DNA of 64,000 bases, from positions 1,426,001 to 1,490,000 of the forward strand of contig NZ_CP045699.1 in NCBI RefSeq assembly GCF_009601765.2, written 5' to 3'. Numbering within the stretch: position 1 is the stretch's first letter; the number at the start of each line of letters is the position of its first letter. This DNA comes from Vibrio algicola. Lineage in GTDB: Bacteria > Pseudomonadota > Gammaproteobacteria > Enterobacterales > Vibrionaceae. Both the position numbers and the translations under genes were made by a program. The notes under the pieces were generated by a model. The model was not told the DNA's origin, did not search any database, and worked only from the letters and a program-made list of their open reading frames with translations. Positions 1 through 9,536 of this stretch are shown here, piece by piece.

Positions 1-1127
1 GTGGCCCTACCGCGAATATGTATCGTTTAGGCTGCTCCGATCCAAAGGCCGAAGCAAACTGCCGCCGTCCATCGTGCGTTTTCCCTGGTACTTGTAATAA
101 GCTCGATACCGATCATCAGCACACCATTAATTTATATCGCGCGGCGCGCAAAGTGCCGGGTATTAAGAAAGTGATGATTGCCTCTGGCGTACGTTACGAT
201 CTTGCGATCCAATCGCCTGAATATGTCAAAGAATTGGTGACACACCATGTCGGTGGCTACCTAAAAATTGCCCCAGAACATACCGAAAAAGGCCCATTAG
301 ATAAAATGATGAAGCCGGGCATGGGCGCGTATGACACTTTTAAAGATATGTTTGAGAAATACAGCAAAGAGGCCGGTAAGAAGCAATATTTGATCCCATA
401 TTTTATCTCCGCTCATCCTGGCGCAGAAGATGAAGATATGTTGAATTTAGCCTTATGGTTAAAGAGCAATAGTTACGAGTGTGATCAGGTGCAAAACTTC
501 TACCCATCGCCTATGTGCAATGCCACTTCGATGTATTACTCAGAAACCAATCCACTGAAAAAAGTGAAGTATAAACAACGCGAAGATGTGGTAGTGGCAA
601 AAGGTGAGCGTCAACGCCGTTTACATAAAGCATTATTGCGTTATCACGATCCTGCCAACTGGCCGCTTATTCGTGAAGCATTGATCAATATGGGTAAAAA
701 GCATCTTATTGGGGATAAACCAAGCTGCCTGATCCCTGCTGAAGATGCGGCCAATACCTTAACACCGGCGCAACGTCGTCAAACCGGTCGTCATGGTGCT
801 AAGCGTTTTGCTACCAAGCACACCAATTTCACCAGTAAAAATGATGGTGGTCAGCCGGATATTCGTAAAGAAGATCCTCGCAACGAAAATAGCCGAAAAC
901 AGAAGTCAGGCGACAATAAAAATCGCAACCCGAAAAATAACGGCAACCATTCTTCTAGCACTAAGCCCCATCAAGCTCGCTCCGAGCAAGCGAACGGTGG
1001 ACAAGCTAAGGCAAAAGGTAAAACCACCCCATCCAATTCGAACAAACCGAATCGGACAAAGAAGCCGAATGCCAGTCAACCATCGAGCTCAGGTAAGAAA
1101 CCAAATCGAACTCGGCAGCCGTTCTAG
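1..1127 (+). CDS. ygiQ: YgiQ family radical SAM protein, C-terminal part (5' end outside window)
   Basis: The reading frame is open from the first full codon (position 3), so the gene begins upstream of the window. About 375 residues are visible. They match the distal half of the UPF0313/YgiQ radical-SAM family, including a Cys-rich segment near the start ([11 protein letters not shown]), the [15 protein letters not shown] stretch and an end region that handles substrate. The radical-SAM CxxxCxxC motif itself must lie upstream. The last ~100 residues are a low-complexity tail rich in Lys, Asn, Ser, Gln and Pro, strongly basic and probably disordered, possibly RNA-binding. The reaction catalysed by YgiQ is unknown. 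The gene is followed by its own hairpin terminator and then by an insertion-sequence remnant. Family assignment is confident; function is not. Confidence 0.85.
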   Translation, partial: GPTANMYRLGCSDPKAEANCRRPSCVFPGTCNKLDTDHQHTINLYRAARKVPGIKKVMIASGVRYDLAIQSPEYVKELVTHHVGGYLKIAPEHTEKGPLDKMMKPGMGAYDTFKDMFEKYSKEAGKKQYLIPYFISAHPGAEDEDMLNLALWLKSNSYECDQVQNFYPSPMCNATSMYYSETNPLKKVKYKQREDVVVAKGERQRRLHKALLRYHDPANWPLIREALINMGKKHLIGDKPSCLIPAEDAANTLTPAQRRQTGRHGAKRFATKHTNFTSKNDGGQPDIRKEDPRNENSRKQKSGDNKNRNPKNNGNHSSSTKPHQARSEQANGGQAKAKGKTTPSNSNKPNRTKKPNASQPSSSGKKPNRTRQPF

Positions 1128-1164
1128 GCTTCTTCTGTAGCTTATTAATAACGTTCACATCGAC

Positions 1165-1194
1165 AACGCTAGCTGAGATTGCTGGCGTTTTTTG
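1165..1194 (+). terminator. Intrinsic terminator of ygiQ
   Basis: A nine-base stem (AACGCTAGC with GCTGGCGTT, one G-U pair) with a 7-base loop is followed by a T-run, 38 bases after the ygiQ stop codon. Confidence 0.8.
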
Positions 1195-1253
1195 TTATTT
1201 CTCATAGGCTAAACCCTACCTCTCTCTGCAATTATCTTTTTCACTTTAACAAA

Positions 1254-2056
1254 GCTTTGTTGCGTAATTCAAATTTAGAGGTGACAACACTAGAATGGTA
1301 TTATTTCAATCAATTCGGTAAGTTTTAGGCATACCTAGCCCTGTTAGTTTATTTAAAGCTTTGATCATTGCGTAAGCTTCTCCAACTTGGGCATTATAAT
1401 TTCTTAAGCTGAGTGTTCCGCCCAATAGCTTTTTCACTCGATGCATTGCCGTTTCTGAAATTGACCTTTTATGATACCCAAACCGTGTTTTCCACTGCTT
1501 ATTAGAACCATAAAACTGTTGAAACCCGACGGATAAATTTCGCGGATGTCCCTTTTCCCAAAAGACTGCACCAAGTCTTGGGGGCACAAGTGGGGTGGCT
1601 TTTTTGATACGAAGGCTTCATAGCATTGTCGAGTATCGTGCCACGAGCTTTCGTTTTGAATGAGACTTCAACCTCTTTAGCCCTACGACTAATACAAGAA
1701 TAATGGGGGCAAGTGAGCGGGACATTAGCAATGTTGAAATACAGAATCAATAAATCCCTGCAATGCCCTTAAGGGCATTGAAAATATACGTTTTACCATA
1801 AGCGCTGTTGTTATTGCTAAATCACTGAAAATACGAGGTCTACCACGCACCCCTTGTTTAGCTTCTTTCCATTCTTGGATAGCTTCTTCATCAATCCAGA
1901 AAGTCAGTGAACCACGTTTAATCAGTGATTGATTATATAACTTCCAGTTTTTGGTCTTATAACGAGGTTTTGGTATGAATATCGATGGTTTAGTGGGGAG
2001 TAAACGATCTGATCGTCAGTTTCACATTTAGTTCCATCGAATTACGCAACAAAGCC
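1254..2056 (-). mobile_element. Decayed IS5-family (IS903-like) insertion sequence
   Basis: The element is bounded by inverted repeats: GCTTTGTTGCGTAATTC at 1254-1270 and its complement in GAATTACGCAACAAAGCC at 2039-2056. About 800 bp lie between them, shorter than a typical intact element of this group (roughly 900-1050 bp), because the transposase gene has an internal deletion. The bases outside the two ends do not form a matching direct repeat, so no target-site duplication is visible. The element directly abuts the broken 3' end of an ACR3 gene. The arrangement fits an IS-associated deletion that removed the front of that gene and whatever lay before it. Confidence 0.85.
1306..1976 (-). 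pseudogene. IS5-family transposase, broken
   Basis: Three blocks of an IS5/IS903-type DDE transposase can be read on the minus strand in different frames. The N-terminal block (about 1976-1740) starts IPKPRYKTKNWKLYNQ, with ATA where an ATG is expected, and runs to RALQGFIDSVF before a frameshift. The middle block (about 1750-1640) contains NVPLTCPHYSCISRRAK and then FKTKARGTI. There the usual central region with the DDE aspartates is missing, and the sequence jumps to a RQCYEA-like stretch. After another frameshift the C-terminal block (1587-1306) reads PPRLGAVFWEKGHPRN, then the Y-x2-R-x3-E signature (YHKRSISE), ending in GLGMPKTYRID. Start loss, two frameshifts and the deletion make it non-functional; it could move only if supplied with transposase in trans. 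Confidence 0.85.
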
Positions 2057-2057
2057 C

Positions 2058-2495
2058 CGTAAATGGCTTGTCGCCGCGAAAGGAGAACAATGGTATACCC
2101 AAGTATTTATTCCGCGCATTTCACCCATTACGCTTATTGCGTTGCTGGCGACCATCGTATTGATGTTTAGCCTAAAAGGCGAAATGATGTTTGAATTACC
2201 AATGGATGTGGTTTTAATTGCGATTCCGTTGACGATTTATTTTGTAGTGATGTTCTTTAGCAGTTTCTTTATTGGTAAAAAGCTCGGTATCGATTTTGAT
2301 AAAAATGCCTCTATCGCCTATACCGAGACCGGTAATAACTTTGAATTGGCCATTGCGGTATCGATTGCCGTGTTTGGGATTAATTCTGACCAAGCATTTG
2401 CGGGTGTAATTGGACCACTAATTGAAGTCCCAGTACTGTTCTTCTTGGTTAACATGGTATTGAAAATGAAGCAAAACTACCGCGTAAATAAATAA
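2058..2495 (+). pseudogene. ACR3-family arsenite efflux transporter, 3' remnant
   Basis: The frame is open from the very edge of the insertion sequence ([15 protein letters not shown]) to a TAA at 2493. About 145 residues correspond to the C-terminal part of ACR3-type arsenite/H+ antiporters, normally about 350 residues with ten membrane helices. At least three hydrophobic helices are visible, and the conserved [19 protein letters not shown] segment near the end is characteristic of the family. The N-terminal half is not on the other side of the IS, where ygiQ lies instead, so it was deleted rather than merely interrupted. A shorter protein could start at an internal ATG (2142), but a working transporter is not expected. 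No arsR, arsC or arsH lies nearby. Confidence 0.85.
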
Positions 2496-2504
2496 TAGCA
2501 ACAC

Positions 2505-2565
2505 AAAAAAGCTCAGTTCTTATCTTCTTTCAACGAGAAAGAGAATACCGAACTGAGCTTTTTTA
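2505..2565. terminator. Bidirectional terminator between the ACR3 remnant and kdsB
   Basis: A 15-base inverted repeat, AAAAAAGCTCAGTTC at 2505-2519 and its complement at 2550-2564, has A- and T-runs on both sides. It can therefore end transcription from either direction between these convergent genes. Confidence 0.85.
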
Positions 2566-2600
2566 TTGCTTAAATACCGTACAACAACGAGCGCTCACAC

Positions 2601-3353
2601 TTACCTTTGTGCAATGATCTGTCGCACCACTTCCAAATCTTCTGGAGTATCAACCCCTGCTGCTGGCGCTTCTTTTGCCACTGCAACATGAATTTTCTCA
2701 CCATACCAAAGCACGCGCAGTTGCTCTAATGATTCAATCTGTTCAAGCGCACTTGGCTGCCAACCAATGTAAGTATTAATAAAGCCAGCACGATAAGCGT
2801 AAATTCCGATATGGCGCATTAATGGATGGACAATCGTTTTAGGCTCGGTTGCCCACGCATCACGATCCCATGGAATAGAGGCGCGGCTAAAATACAAAGC
2901 ATAACCATTTTGATCGGTCACCACTTTGACTGCATTGGGGTTAAACACTTCACTTTCATGATCAATTTCAACCGCTAATGTTGCCATTGGCGTAATGCTA
3001 TTGGCTAAATTATGCGCCACCTGCTTAATAATGCTTGGCGGGATCAAAGGTTCGTCACCTTGCACATTGACGATAATATGATCATCGGCAATCGCCATTT
3101 TTTCGATCACTTCGGCTAAACGTTCCGTGCCGGATTGATGATCGGGCGAGGTCATACACACTTCACCACCAAAACTCTCCACCACCGATTTAATCCGTGC
3201 ATCATCAGTTGCCACAATCACACGCTCAGCGCCAGATTGCATTGCCTGATCGTACACCCATTGCACCATAGGTTTTCCGCCAATATCGGCTAGAGGCTTA
3301 CCCGGCAAGCGCGAAGATTGATAGCGAGAAGGAATAACAACCGTAAAAGACAT
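2601..3353 (-). CDS. kdsB: 3-deoxy-manno-octulosonate cytidylyltransferase (CMP-KDO synthetase)
   Basis: The enzyme activates KDO with CTP to CMP-KDO, the donor for the inner-core KDO residues of lipopolysaccharide, in the cytoplasm. The 250-residue product has the usual family length (about 250). It shows the nucleotide-binding start [20 protein letters not shown], the GDEPLIPP motif near residue 100, HIGIYAYR near 185 and the [15 protein letters not shown] segment towards the end. Its ATG overlaps the stop codon of the preceding small gene (TAATG), so the two are probably translationally coupled. It is the last gene of the minus-strand run msbA, lpxK, ycaR, kdsB, which is the standard gammaproteobacterial arrangement. 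Confidence 0.97.
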   Translation of the reverse strand: MSFTVVIPSRYQSSRLPGKPLADIGGKPMVQWVYDQAMQSGAERVIVATDDARIKSVVESFGGEVCMTSPDHQSGTERLAEVIEKMAIADDHIIVNVQGDEPLIPPSIIKQVAHNLANSITPMATLAVEIDHESEVFNPNAVKVVTDQNGYALYFSRASIPWDRDAWATEPKTIVHPLMRHIGIYAYRAGFINTYIGWQPSALEQIESLEQLRVLWYGEKIHVAVAKEAPAAGVDTPEDLEVVRQIIAQR

Positions 3354-3532
3354 TATCGACCCTCGTCCATTCCCATCTTACGAGCTTCCACTTCAAGCAT
3401 CATAGGAATGCCATCTTTAATCGGGTAAGCAAGACGATCAAACTTACAAATCAGTTCTTGTTTCTCTTTATCCAGTACCACTTTGCCTTTACACACAGGG
3501 CACGCCACAATCTCAAGTAATCTATGATCCAT
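3353..3532 (-). CDS. ycaR: Trm112-family small protein YcaR
   Basis: The 59-residue product starts [17 protein letters not shown], with a Cys-x2-Cys pair, and contains the conserved C-terminal [16 protein letters not shown] segment of the Trm112/YcaR family. The same small gene sits between lpxK and kdsB in E. coli and many relatives. Its role is not settled; eukaryotic and archaeal Trm112 proteins activate methyltransferases, but a methyltransferase partner has not been shown for YcaR as far as I know. The start overlaps the end of lpxK by 11 bases and the stop shares one base with the kdsB start, so it lies within a tightly coupled operon. Confidence 0.93.
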   Translation of the reverse strand: MDHRLLEIVACPVCKGKVVLDKEKQELICKFDRLAYPIKDGIPMMLEVEARKMGMDEGR

Positions 3533-4532
3533 AACCGCTTTTTACCTTAATAATTTTTTGAATAATATGTTGTTTGTTCTGGTCGCTGATCTTGGCAGAC
3601 ACCGGCAAGTACCACCAATTATCTTGGGCAAACTGGTGACATTTTACCGCATCTTTTTCAGTCATAATGAGGTGATCGCCTTGTTTTGCCAGTGCATCAA
3701 GTTCAGCTTGTTCGAAATCTTGATGGTCGGCAAAACCTTGGGTCTTGATCACCGCAGCGTTAAGCTCGCTCAGGGTATTAAAAAATCGAGGAGGATGACC
3801 AATACCAGCAAAAGCAACCAAACGCGTTAAGTCACTGACCGATTTTTTATCACCGGTTTTTAAATTGATGGCCATGCTAGGTTGCAAACTCATTTCAATT
3901 TCTTGATTTTGCGCTTGACCACCATTCGTTATCAAAAAGTCCACTTGCGATAAACGCTCTAAGCCTTCGCGCAAAGGACCAAATGGGATAAATTGTTGAT
4001 TGCCAAAACGTCTTTGACCATCAATAACAATAAATTCAATATCACGTTGCAAGGCATAATGCTGCAAACCATCATCGGTCACAATAATATCGACCCCTTG
4101 CGCTTCCAATGCTTGTACTGCTTGGCTGCGAATAGGATCGACCACCACCGCCACTCCCGTGCGACGCTTGATCAGTAAAGGCTCATCACCCGATTGTGCG
4201 GGAGTTGACTCTTGCTGCACCATAAAGGGATACTGCGGCGCTTTACCGCCATAACCACGTGACACCACGCCCGGTTTAAAGCCTAATTCGAGCAGCGTTT
4301 CCACCAGCCAAATCACAACCGGCGTTTTACCATTACCACCGGCGGTAATGTTTCCCACGACAATCACGGGCACTTTAGCGCGGTAACTGGCTTTCGCATT
4401 GGATTGATATTGCTGACGACGACGTTCGCTTATCCATTTAAATACACGACTTAATGGCCACAAAAGCGGTGACAACAGCCAACCCAGCCAATGGCGCTCA
4501 AACCAAATTTTTTCGATCATCTTATGCGCCAT
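3522..4532 (-). CDS. lpxK: Tetraacyldisaccharide 4'-kinase
   Basis: LpxK phosphorylates the 4' position of the lipid A disaccharide precursor using ATP, at the inner face of the cytoplasmic membrane. The 336-residue product matches the family length. It has an N-terminal hydrophobic membrane anchor (residues ~10-30), the P-loop [11 protein letters not shown] near residue 60, the VSRGYGG motif and [11 protein letters not shown] near 150, all LpxK hallmarks. Two in-frame starts (4532 and 4520) are possible, and neither has an obvious ribosome-binding site. It lies 30 bases after msbA and overlaps ycaR, as in the classical msbA-lpxK operon. Confidence 0.95.
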   Translation of the reverse strand: MAHKMIEKIWFERHWLGWLLSPLLWPLSRVFKWISERRRQQYQSNAKASYRAKVPVIVVGNITAGGNGKTPVVIWLVETLLELGFKPGVVSRGYGGKAPQYPFMVQQESTPAQSGDEPLLIKRRTGVAVVVDPIRSQAVQALEAQGVDIIVTDDGLQHYALQRDIEFIVIDGQRRFGNQQFIPFGPLREGLERLSQVDFLITNGGQAQNQEIEMSLQPSMAINLKTGDKKSVSDLTRLVAFAGIGHPPRFFNTLSELNAAVIKTQGFADHQDFEQAELDALAKQGDHLIMTEKDAVKCHQFAQDNWWYLPVSAKISDQNKQHIIQKIIKVKSGYGS

Positions 4533-4562
4533 CCATTCGCTAAATTGCCATGCCGGCGTTTA

Positions 4563-6329
4563 TTATTCACCAAATTGAATACGGTGTAATTGAGCATAAG
4601 CACCATTTTTTTCAATCAATTGCGCATGATCACCACGTTCAATAATTTCACCTTCATCCACCACTAAGATCTCATCAGCACTTTCAATGGTCGATAAACG
4701 GTGCGCGATCACCAATACCGTTTTATTCTTTTGCAGTTCATCCAGCGCAGCTTGAATCGCACGCTCGGACTCTGTATCCAGCGCAGAAGTCGCTTCATCT
4801 AAAATAAGCACAGGCGAGTCGCGCAATAACGCACGCGCAATGGCTAAACGTTGACGTTGACCACCAGAAAGGCTAACTCCATTTTCACCGATCATGGTAT
4901 CAAAACCGTTATCCATCGCTTCGATAAATTCGGTTGCATGCGCTAGGGTTGCGGCATGCTTAATCTGCTCGATGCTGTATTGATCTTGCGCGGCATAAGC
5001 AATGTTATGAGCAATAGTGTCATTAAATAAATGCACATTTTGTGAAACCAAAGCAAACTGAGTGCGCAAATTAGACAAGGTATAATCACGCAATTCAGTA
5101 TTATCTAAGAAAATTTCACCTTCATTGACATCATAAAAACGGGTAAATAAATTGGCGATGGTACTTTTACCCGAGCCCGAACGCCCCACCAATGCCACTG
5201 TTTTACCGGCGGGTAGATCAAAGCTGACATTACGCAGCGCCGGCGTATCTTTGGTTGGGTAGCAGAACGTCACATCTTTAACTTTAATGTCACCCACCGC
5301 TTTTGGTTTTTCAAATTTACCGTTATCGACTTCTGCTTGCATCTCCATCAGACCAAATAAAGTCTGACAAGCTGCCATACCTTTTTGGAAATCAGACGTT
5401 ACGTTGGTTAAAGATTTTAATGGACGCATTAAGGCAAACATGGCCGAGAAAATCACAGAGAAAGTACCAGGAGTTAGCTGATCTTTAATCGAATCAATAC
5501 TGGCAAGATATAACACCACGACGAGTGCAATAGAGGCAATCACTTGAATGATTGGGTTGGCGGCGGCTTGCGCTGACACCATTTTCATTGATTGCTGACG
5601 CATGTTGTTACTGACTTTATCAAAACGTTCTTTTTCAACGCTTTGGCCGCCATAGCTTAAGACAACTTTATGACCTTTTAACATTTGCTCGGCAGATGAC
5701 GTCACGTTACCCATCATGTTCTGCATGTTTTTACTGATCTTACGAAAACGCTTCGAAACAATACCAATCGCCCACGCCACCACGGGCGCGACAGCAATTA
5801 ATACTAGCGATAACTGCCAGCTGTTATAAAACATTAAGAACAACAAACCGATAATACTGGCGCCTTCACGCACAATACTGACCAGTGCTTTACTGGTGGC
5901 CGAGGCGACTTGCTCAGAATCATAAGTAATGCGCGATAATAATGAACCGGTTGATTCTTTATCGAAATAGCTGACTGGCATTTGCATAAAATGATTAAAC
6001 AATCTGCGACGCATTTGCATCACCACGTTGCCCGATACCCAACTTAAGCAATAAGTCGACACAAAGCCGCTCAAGCCACGCACAATCATCATGCCCATAA
6101 CAATAAATGGCAGGATCTTTAAGAAATTGGAATCTGCTTTACCAAAACCCTCATCGAGCAGCGGTTTCAATAATGACACCATGTAAGTATCACTGGCGGC
6201 ATTAATCACCAGTGCAATACTTGCCACAATCAAACCGGCTTTATAAATGCTGACCATCGGCCATAATTTTTTAAAGGTTTGGAAAGTCGTTTCATCGTTT
6301 TGTAATGGCGCGTCTTTTTTCTTAGTCAT
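4563..6329 (-). CDS. msbA: Lipid A flippase / ABC transporter MsbA
   Basis: MsbA flips lipid A-core across the inner membrane, powered by ATP, before the Lpt machinery takes over. The 588-residue product has the half-transporter layout: six membrane helices in residues ~20-320, then a nucleotide-binding domain. The latter shows Walker A (GRSGSGKST, ~380), the signature [15 protein letters not shown] (~485), Walker B ([12 protein letters not shown]) and the H-loop (VIAHRLST). Length matches E. coli MsbA (582). It is followed by lpxK, and comEC lies 30 bases upstream in the same direction; this comEC-msbA-lpxK order is common in gammaproteobacteria. Confidence 0.97.
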   Translation of the reverse strand: MTKKKDAPLQNDETTFQTFKKLWPMVSIYKAGLIVASIALVINAASDTYMVSLLKPLLDEGFGKADSNFLKILPFIVMGMMIVRGLSGFVSTYCLSWVSGNVVMQMRRRLFNHFMQMPVSYFDKESTGSLLSRITYDSEQVASATSKALVSIVREGASIIGLLFLMFYNSWQLSLVLIAVAPVVAWAIGIVSKRFRKISKNMQNMMGNVTSSAEQMLKGHKVVLSYGGQSVEKERFDKVSNNMRQQSMKMVSAQAAANPIIQVIASIALVVVLYLASIDSIKDQLTPGTFSVIFSAMFALMRPLKSLTNVTSDFQKGMAACQTLFGLMEMQAEVDNGKFEKPKAVGDIKVKDVTFCYPTKDTPALRNVSFDLPAGKTVALVGRSGSGKSTIANLFTRFYDVNEGEIFLDNTELRDYTLSNLRTQFALVSQNVHLFNDTIAHNIAYAAQDQYSIEQIKHAATLAHATEFIEAMDNGFDTMIGENGVSLSGGQRQRLAIARALLRDSPVLILDEATSALDTESERAIQAALDELQKNKTVLVIAHRLSTIESADEILVVDEGEIIERGDHAQLIEKNGAYAQLHRIQFGE

Positions 6330-6359
6330 ATCGGCTTATAATTTATTAGACAATTACTG

Positions 6360-8702
6360 TCATTCTAACCCCTTACGCACAATCTGCCTATACCAAGGCG
6401 AATATTGCTGCTGTCTTAATGAGCGAACAGACCAATTGTTGGCATTAAAACGCAAACTTATCTGTCCTTGTTCACCTGTATCGAGCCATTTTGCCGCGAG
6501 TTTTTGATATTGCTGCTTCACTAAAGCATTGGGTAAACCCCATTGATTATTGCGTGCCAAAGAGGCAATCGCGATCTCGGGATTCACTTGTTGCACAAAA
6601 GAAGCGGTTGACGACGTTTTACTGCCATGATGCGGCACAATCATTACGTCTGATTTTAATTTTGAATGCCAAGGATAGTGTTTTCTTGCCATGATCATTT
6701 CAGCAATCGCGTCGATATCTCCGGTTAATAACACGCTATATTGACCATCGGTTATTTGGATCACACAAGAATGAGGATTGTAGGCTCGATTCACTAAACG
6801 AGGCGGCCAAATCGCATTAAAAGTTAGGTCTTTCCACTGCCAAACTTCTCCTGCCACACAAGGTAAATATCCGGTTAATTGTTGACTACTTCGTTGCCAT
6901 TTGGGTTGAAGTTGTTGCTCGATAATATCGCGTCCACCCGCATGATCGGAATCAAAATGACTGACAATAAAACCGTCTAATTGACTTATGCCTTGTTGTC
7001 GCAATATAGGAAGAATGACCGATTGCGCCATACTGCCGCCCTGCCATTTATTACCGGTATCATATAATAACCATTTATCTTGCTGACCAATCAAAATCGC
7101 CAGACCTTGTCCAACATCTAAGATTTCCACTTGCCATTTAGGGGCTGGCCGCGTCCCAAAGTAGGCGGCAACAAACAACACCATAAATACCACTGCGCTA
7201 CGGTACCAACCACAATAGTGGCTCATCAGCAGAGACATCATCAAAATTAATGCGCCGTAAGCCCAGAGTTCTGATACCAGCAGCCAACTTCCTTGTACCC
7301 ACTGCATTACCATTATTACCCACGACAGGCTCCAATCGGCCCATTGCCATAAGGATGTTCCCCACTGCAACGGCACGCCAACTTCGACTAAAGCACTCAT
7401 CACTAGCGCCATAAAAATGAGCGGAACAGTACATAAACTGACCCAAGGTATGATCACAATATTAACCATTGGCGATACCCAACTAAAACCGCCAAAAATA
7501 AATATCGTGATCGCCATTAAACCAATAAATAAACCACATTGGAGCAGCGCGATATTGATCATTTTGACTGCCCATACATAGCGAGTACTCTGAGCTTTGA
7601 GCCAAAACCACGAACAGAGATAAATTACGATCACAGCGCTAAAAGACAACCAAAAACTGGCGAGTAAAACCGCAAAAGGTTGGATAATAAGAATGATGGC
7701 TAAAGAATACAGCAGCACTTGCCATAACGACCAATGTGCGTGTAAGAAATGACGTAATAAAAAACATAAACCAAAAATAAAAGCTCGCTCGGTTGGCAAT
7801 GAAAAACCGGCTAAATAGGCATAACTGCCAGCGCAACAAATTGCAAAAAGGTAAGGAATAACTGCCGCTAAACGATCAAAGCGGCTCAACATCAGCATGA
7901 TACTCATCACTCGCTTGCCGAGCCACCAGCCAATAAAAAATGCCAGCCCGATATGCAAACCTGAGATCGCCATTAAATGGGATAAACCGCTATCTCTTAA
8001 CCATTGCCAATCTTGCGTAGACATTAACGAGCGATCACCAAAACTTAATGCTAATAAATAAGGCTGACTCGCCAAATCTGTAATCATTGATTTCACACGT
8101 TTATGCAGCGTATTACGCAGTAATCCGCTATCTTTAAGCCGCTTATTTTCGGCGTGACTCGCATCCACAACCGCTTTGGCATGCCAACCATTCGCAACGT
8201 AATACTGTTCACTATCAAAGCCCGCTTGATTTAAACGTCCTATAATAGGTTTAACCTTTAGTTTAAATTGCCACTGCTCTCCAAGCTGTGGACTCGAATT
8301 AATCATTAAACTGGTAGGAGTTTGCGGTAAAAATACGTTAATCTTAGGCGATGACCACCACGCGAGTTGTTGCTGATTAATTTGCTCGACACGAAGAATT
8401 AGCCTGCCACCATGTTCTTGTGGTTTAAAAAAGTCGGTAATCTGACCTTTTATGCTAATATTCTCACCGCTTTGAAACAGTGTGTGTGTCATTAAACTAA
8501 AGTAATTTGCTTGCAGTACCACAATCAAGCAACCGAGAATGATGCCACGCCCCCACTTAAACGAGTGGACGAGGCTGATAATGATAAAAAGAAACACAAT
8601 AGGCACTAGCCAGAATCCTGTCGGCATCCATGGCCACAACGCGCCACTTGCGACAGTGAGAATAAAACAGAGCCAATTCCAATTGCGATTAATATGAGCC
8701 AT
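6360..8702 (-). CDS. comEC: DNA internalization competence protein ComEC/Rec2
   Basis: ComEC forms the inner-membrane channel that carries single-stranded DNA into the cytoplasm during natural transformation. The 780-residue product has N-terminal membrane helices with an OB-like DUF4131 region (~50-150), a multi-helix competence domain (~220-500) containing the conserved SGLHIGL stretch, and a C-terminal metallo-beta-lactamase-like domain. In the latter, SHFDSDHAGG (~575) and HHGSKTSS (~690) supply metal ligands. Intact HxDxDH-type residues suggest an active nuclease-like domain. Its start codon lies only 8 bases from the divergent DUF2062 start, so its promoter must sit inside that gene. 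In vibrios competence genes are induced by chitin through TfoX and QstR; no such site was identified by eye. Confidence 0.95.
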   Translation of the reverse strand: MAHINRNWNWLCFILTVASGALWPWMPTGFWLVPIVFLFIIISLVHSFKWGRGIILGCLIVVLQANYFSLMTHTLFQSGENISIKGQITDFFKPQEHGGRLILRVEQINQQQLAWWSSPKINVFLPQTPTSLMINSSPQLGEQWQFKLKVKPIIGRLNQAGFDSEQYYVANGWHAKAVVDASHAENKRLKDSGLLRNTLHKRVKSMITDLASQPYLLALSFGDRSLMSTQDWQWLRDSGLSHLMAISGLHIGLAFFIGWWLGKRVMSIMLMLSRFDRLAAVIPYLFAICCAGSYAYLAGFSLPTERAFIFGLCFLLRHFLHAHWSLWQVLLYSLAIILIIQPFAVLLASFWLSFSAVIVIYLCSWFWLKAQSTRYVWAVKMINIALLQCGLFIGLMAITIFIFGGFSWVSPMVNIVIIPWVSLCTVPLIFMALVMSALVEVGVPLQWGTSLWQWADWSLSWVIMVMQWVQGSWLLVSELWAYGALILMMSLLMSHYCGWYRSAVVFMVLFVAAYFGTRPAPKWQVEILDVGQGLAILIGQQDKWLLYDTGNKWQGGSMAQSVILPILRQQGISQLDGFIVSHFDSDHAGGRDIIEQQLQPKWQRSSQQLTGYLPCVAGEVWQWKDLTFNAIWPPRLVNRAYNPHSCVIQITDGQYSVLLTGDIDAIAEMIMARKHYPWHSKLKSDVMIVPHHGSKTSSTASFVQQVNPEIAIASLARNNQWGLPNALVKQQYQKLAAKWLDTGEQGQISLRFNANNWSVRSLRQQQYSPWYRQIVRKGLE

Positions 8703-8710
8703 CCTGACTT

Positions 8711-9220
8711 ATGCCAAAAAAATTAATTAAACGTTTCATGCCCGATCATGAAACGATCAAACGCCAAAAAGCCTTAAAGATATTTGGCAATGTATTGTAT
8801 AACCCAAACTTATGGTGTTTGAATCGTCGCTCCGCTGCCGGTGCGTTTGCGGTTGGACTGTTTATTGCTTTTGTCCCTTTGCCAAGCCAAATGATCATGG
8901 CTGCCGGCGCTGCTATTATGTGTGGGGTTAATCTGCCACTCTCGGTCGCTTTAGTTTGGATCAGTAATCCGCTGACTATGCCGATATTATTTTATTTTGC
9001 TTATCGAATTGGCACTTGGATCATCCACACCCCGCCGCAAAGTTTTCATTTTGAATTATCGTGGAGCTTTTTTGTTGAACAAATCCACACTATTGGGCCA
9101 CCGTTATTACTAGGTTGTTTTGTTTGTGGCGCGGTATTGTCATTTGTTGGTTACTTCGGCATTAAAGGCTTATGGCGTTATTCGGTGGTGCGCAGTTGGC
9201 AAAAGCGACGTTTACGCTAA
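8711..9220 (+). CDS. DUF2062 domain-containing membrane protein
   Basis: The 169-residue product begins MPKKLIKRFMPDHE, with a basic amphipathic start. It continues with the DUF2062 signature RRSAAGAFAVGLFIAFVP (residues ~37-54) and has about three hydrophobic helices (~45-75, 80-105, 135-160). Family members are small inner-membrane proteins of unknown function, often next to comEC in vibrios and related groups. It is transcribed away from comEC, with only 8 bases between the two start codons, and is followed by a bidirectional terminator shared with lolE. I cannot assign a molecular function. Confidence 0.85.
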   Translation: MPKKLIKRFMPDHETIKRQKALKIFGNVLYNPNLWCLNRRSAAGAFAVGLFIAFVPLPSQMIMAAGAAIMCGVNLPLSVALVWISNPLTMPILFYFAYRIGTWIIHTPPQSFHFELSWSFFVEQIHTIGPPLLLGCFVCGAVLSFVGYFGIKGLWRYSVVRSWQKRRLR

Positions 9221-9302
9221 CTCGGGTACCCACACGCATGTATACCGCAATCCAACATCCGATATCAGTGTAGTCTGCCGCTCAACAATAAATTGAAAAC
9301 AT

Positions 9303-9362
9303 AAAAAAAAGTGCTATCCAGTTAACGTTCTTAATGAACCAAACTGATAGCACTCTTTTTTT
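9303..9362. terminator. Bidirectional terminator between the DUF2062 gene and lolE
   Basis: A long inverted repeat (AGTGCTATC-C-AGTT paired with AACT-GATAGCACT, one bulged C) is flanked by an A8 run on the left and a T8 run on the right. It can serve both convergent genes. Otherwise the 316-base gap from 9221 to 9536 shows nothing recognisable. Confidence 0.85.
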
Positions 9363-9536
9363 GAGACAAAGACGGAACTAAGTCATTCCAATTCCATTTA
9401 ATATTTGATCAATTTGAATACGCTGTCCCATCCTTGGGCGCTTGATAAAGCACGTCCATGGCCTTTGATACTTTTCTGCGTATCCTGCCTTAATAGATCA
9501 TTGCATCTTGGAATTGTTATTAGATAATTCTTATCA

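Noticed and set aside
1502..1750. 82-codon minus-strand frame inside the IS
   Set aside because: It is a fragment of the frameshifted transposase joined to out-of-frame sequence, not a separate gene.
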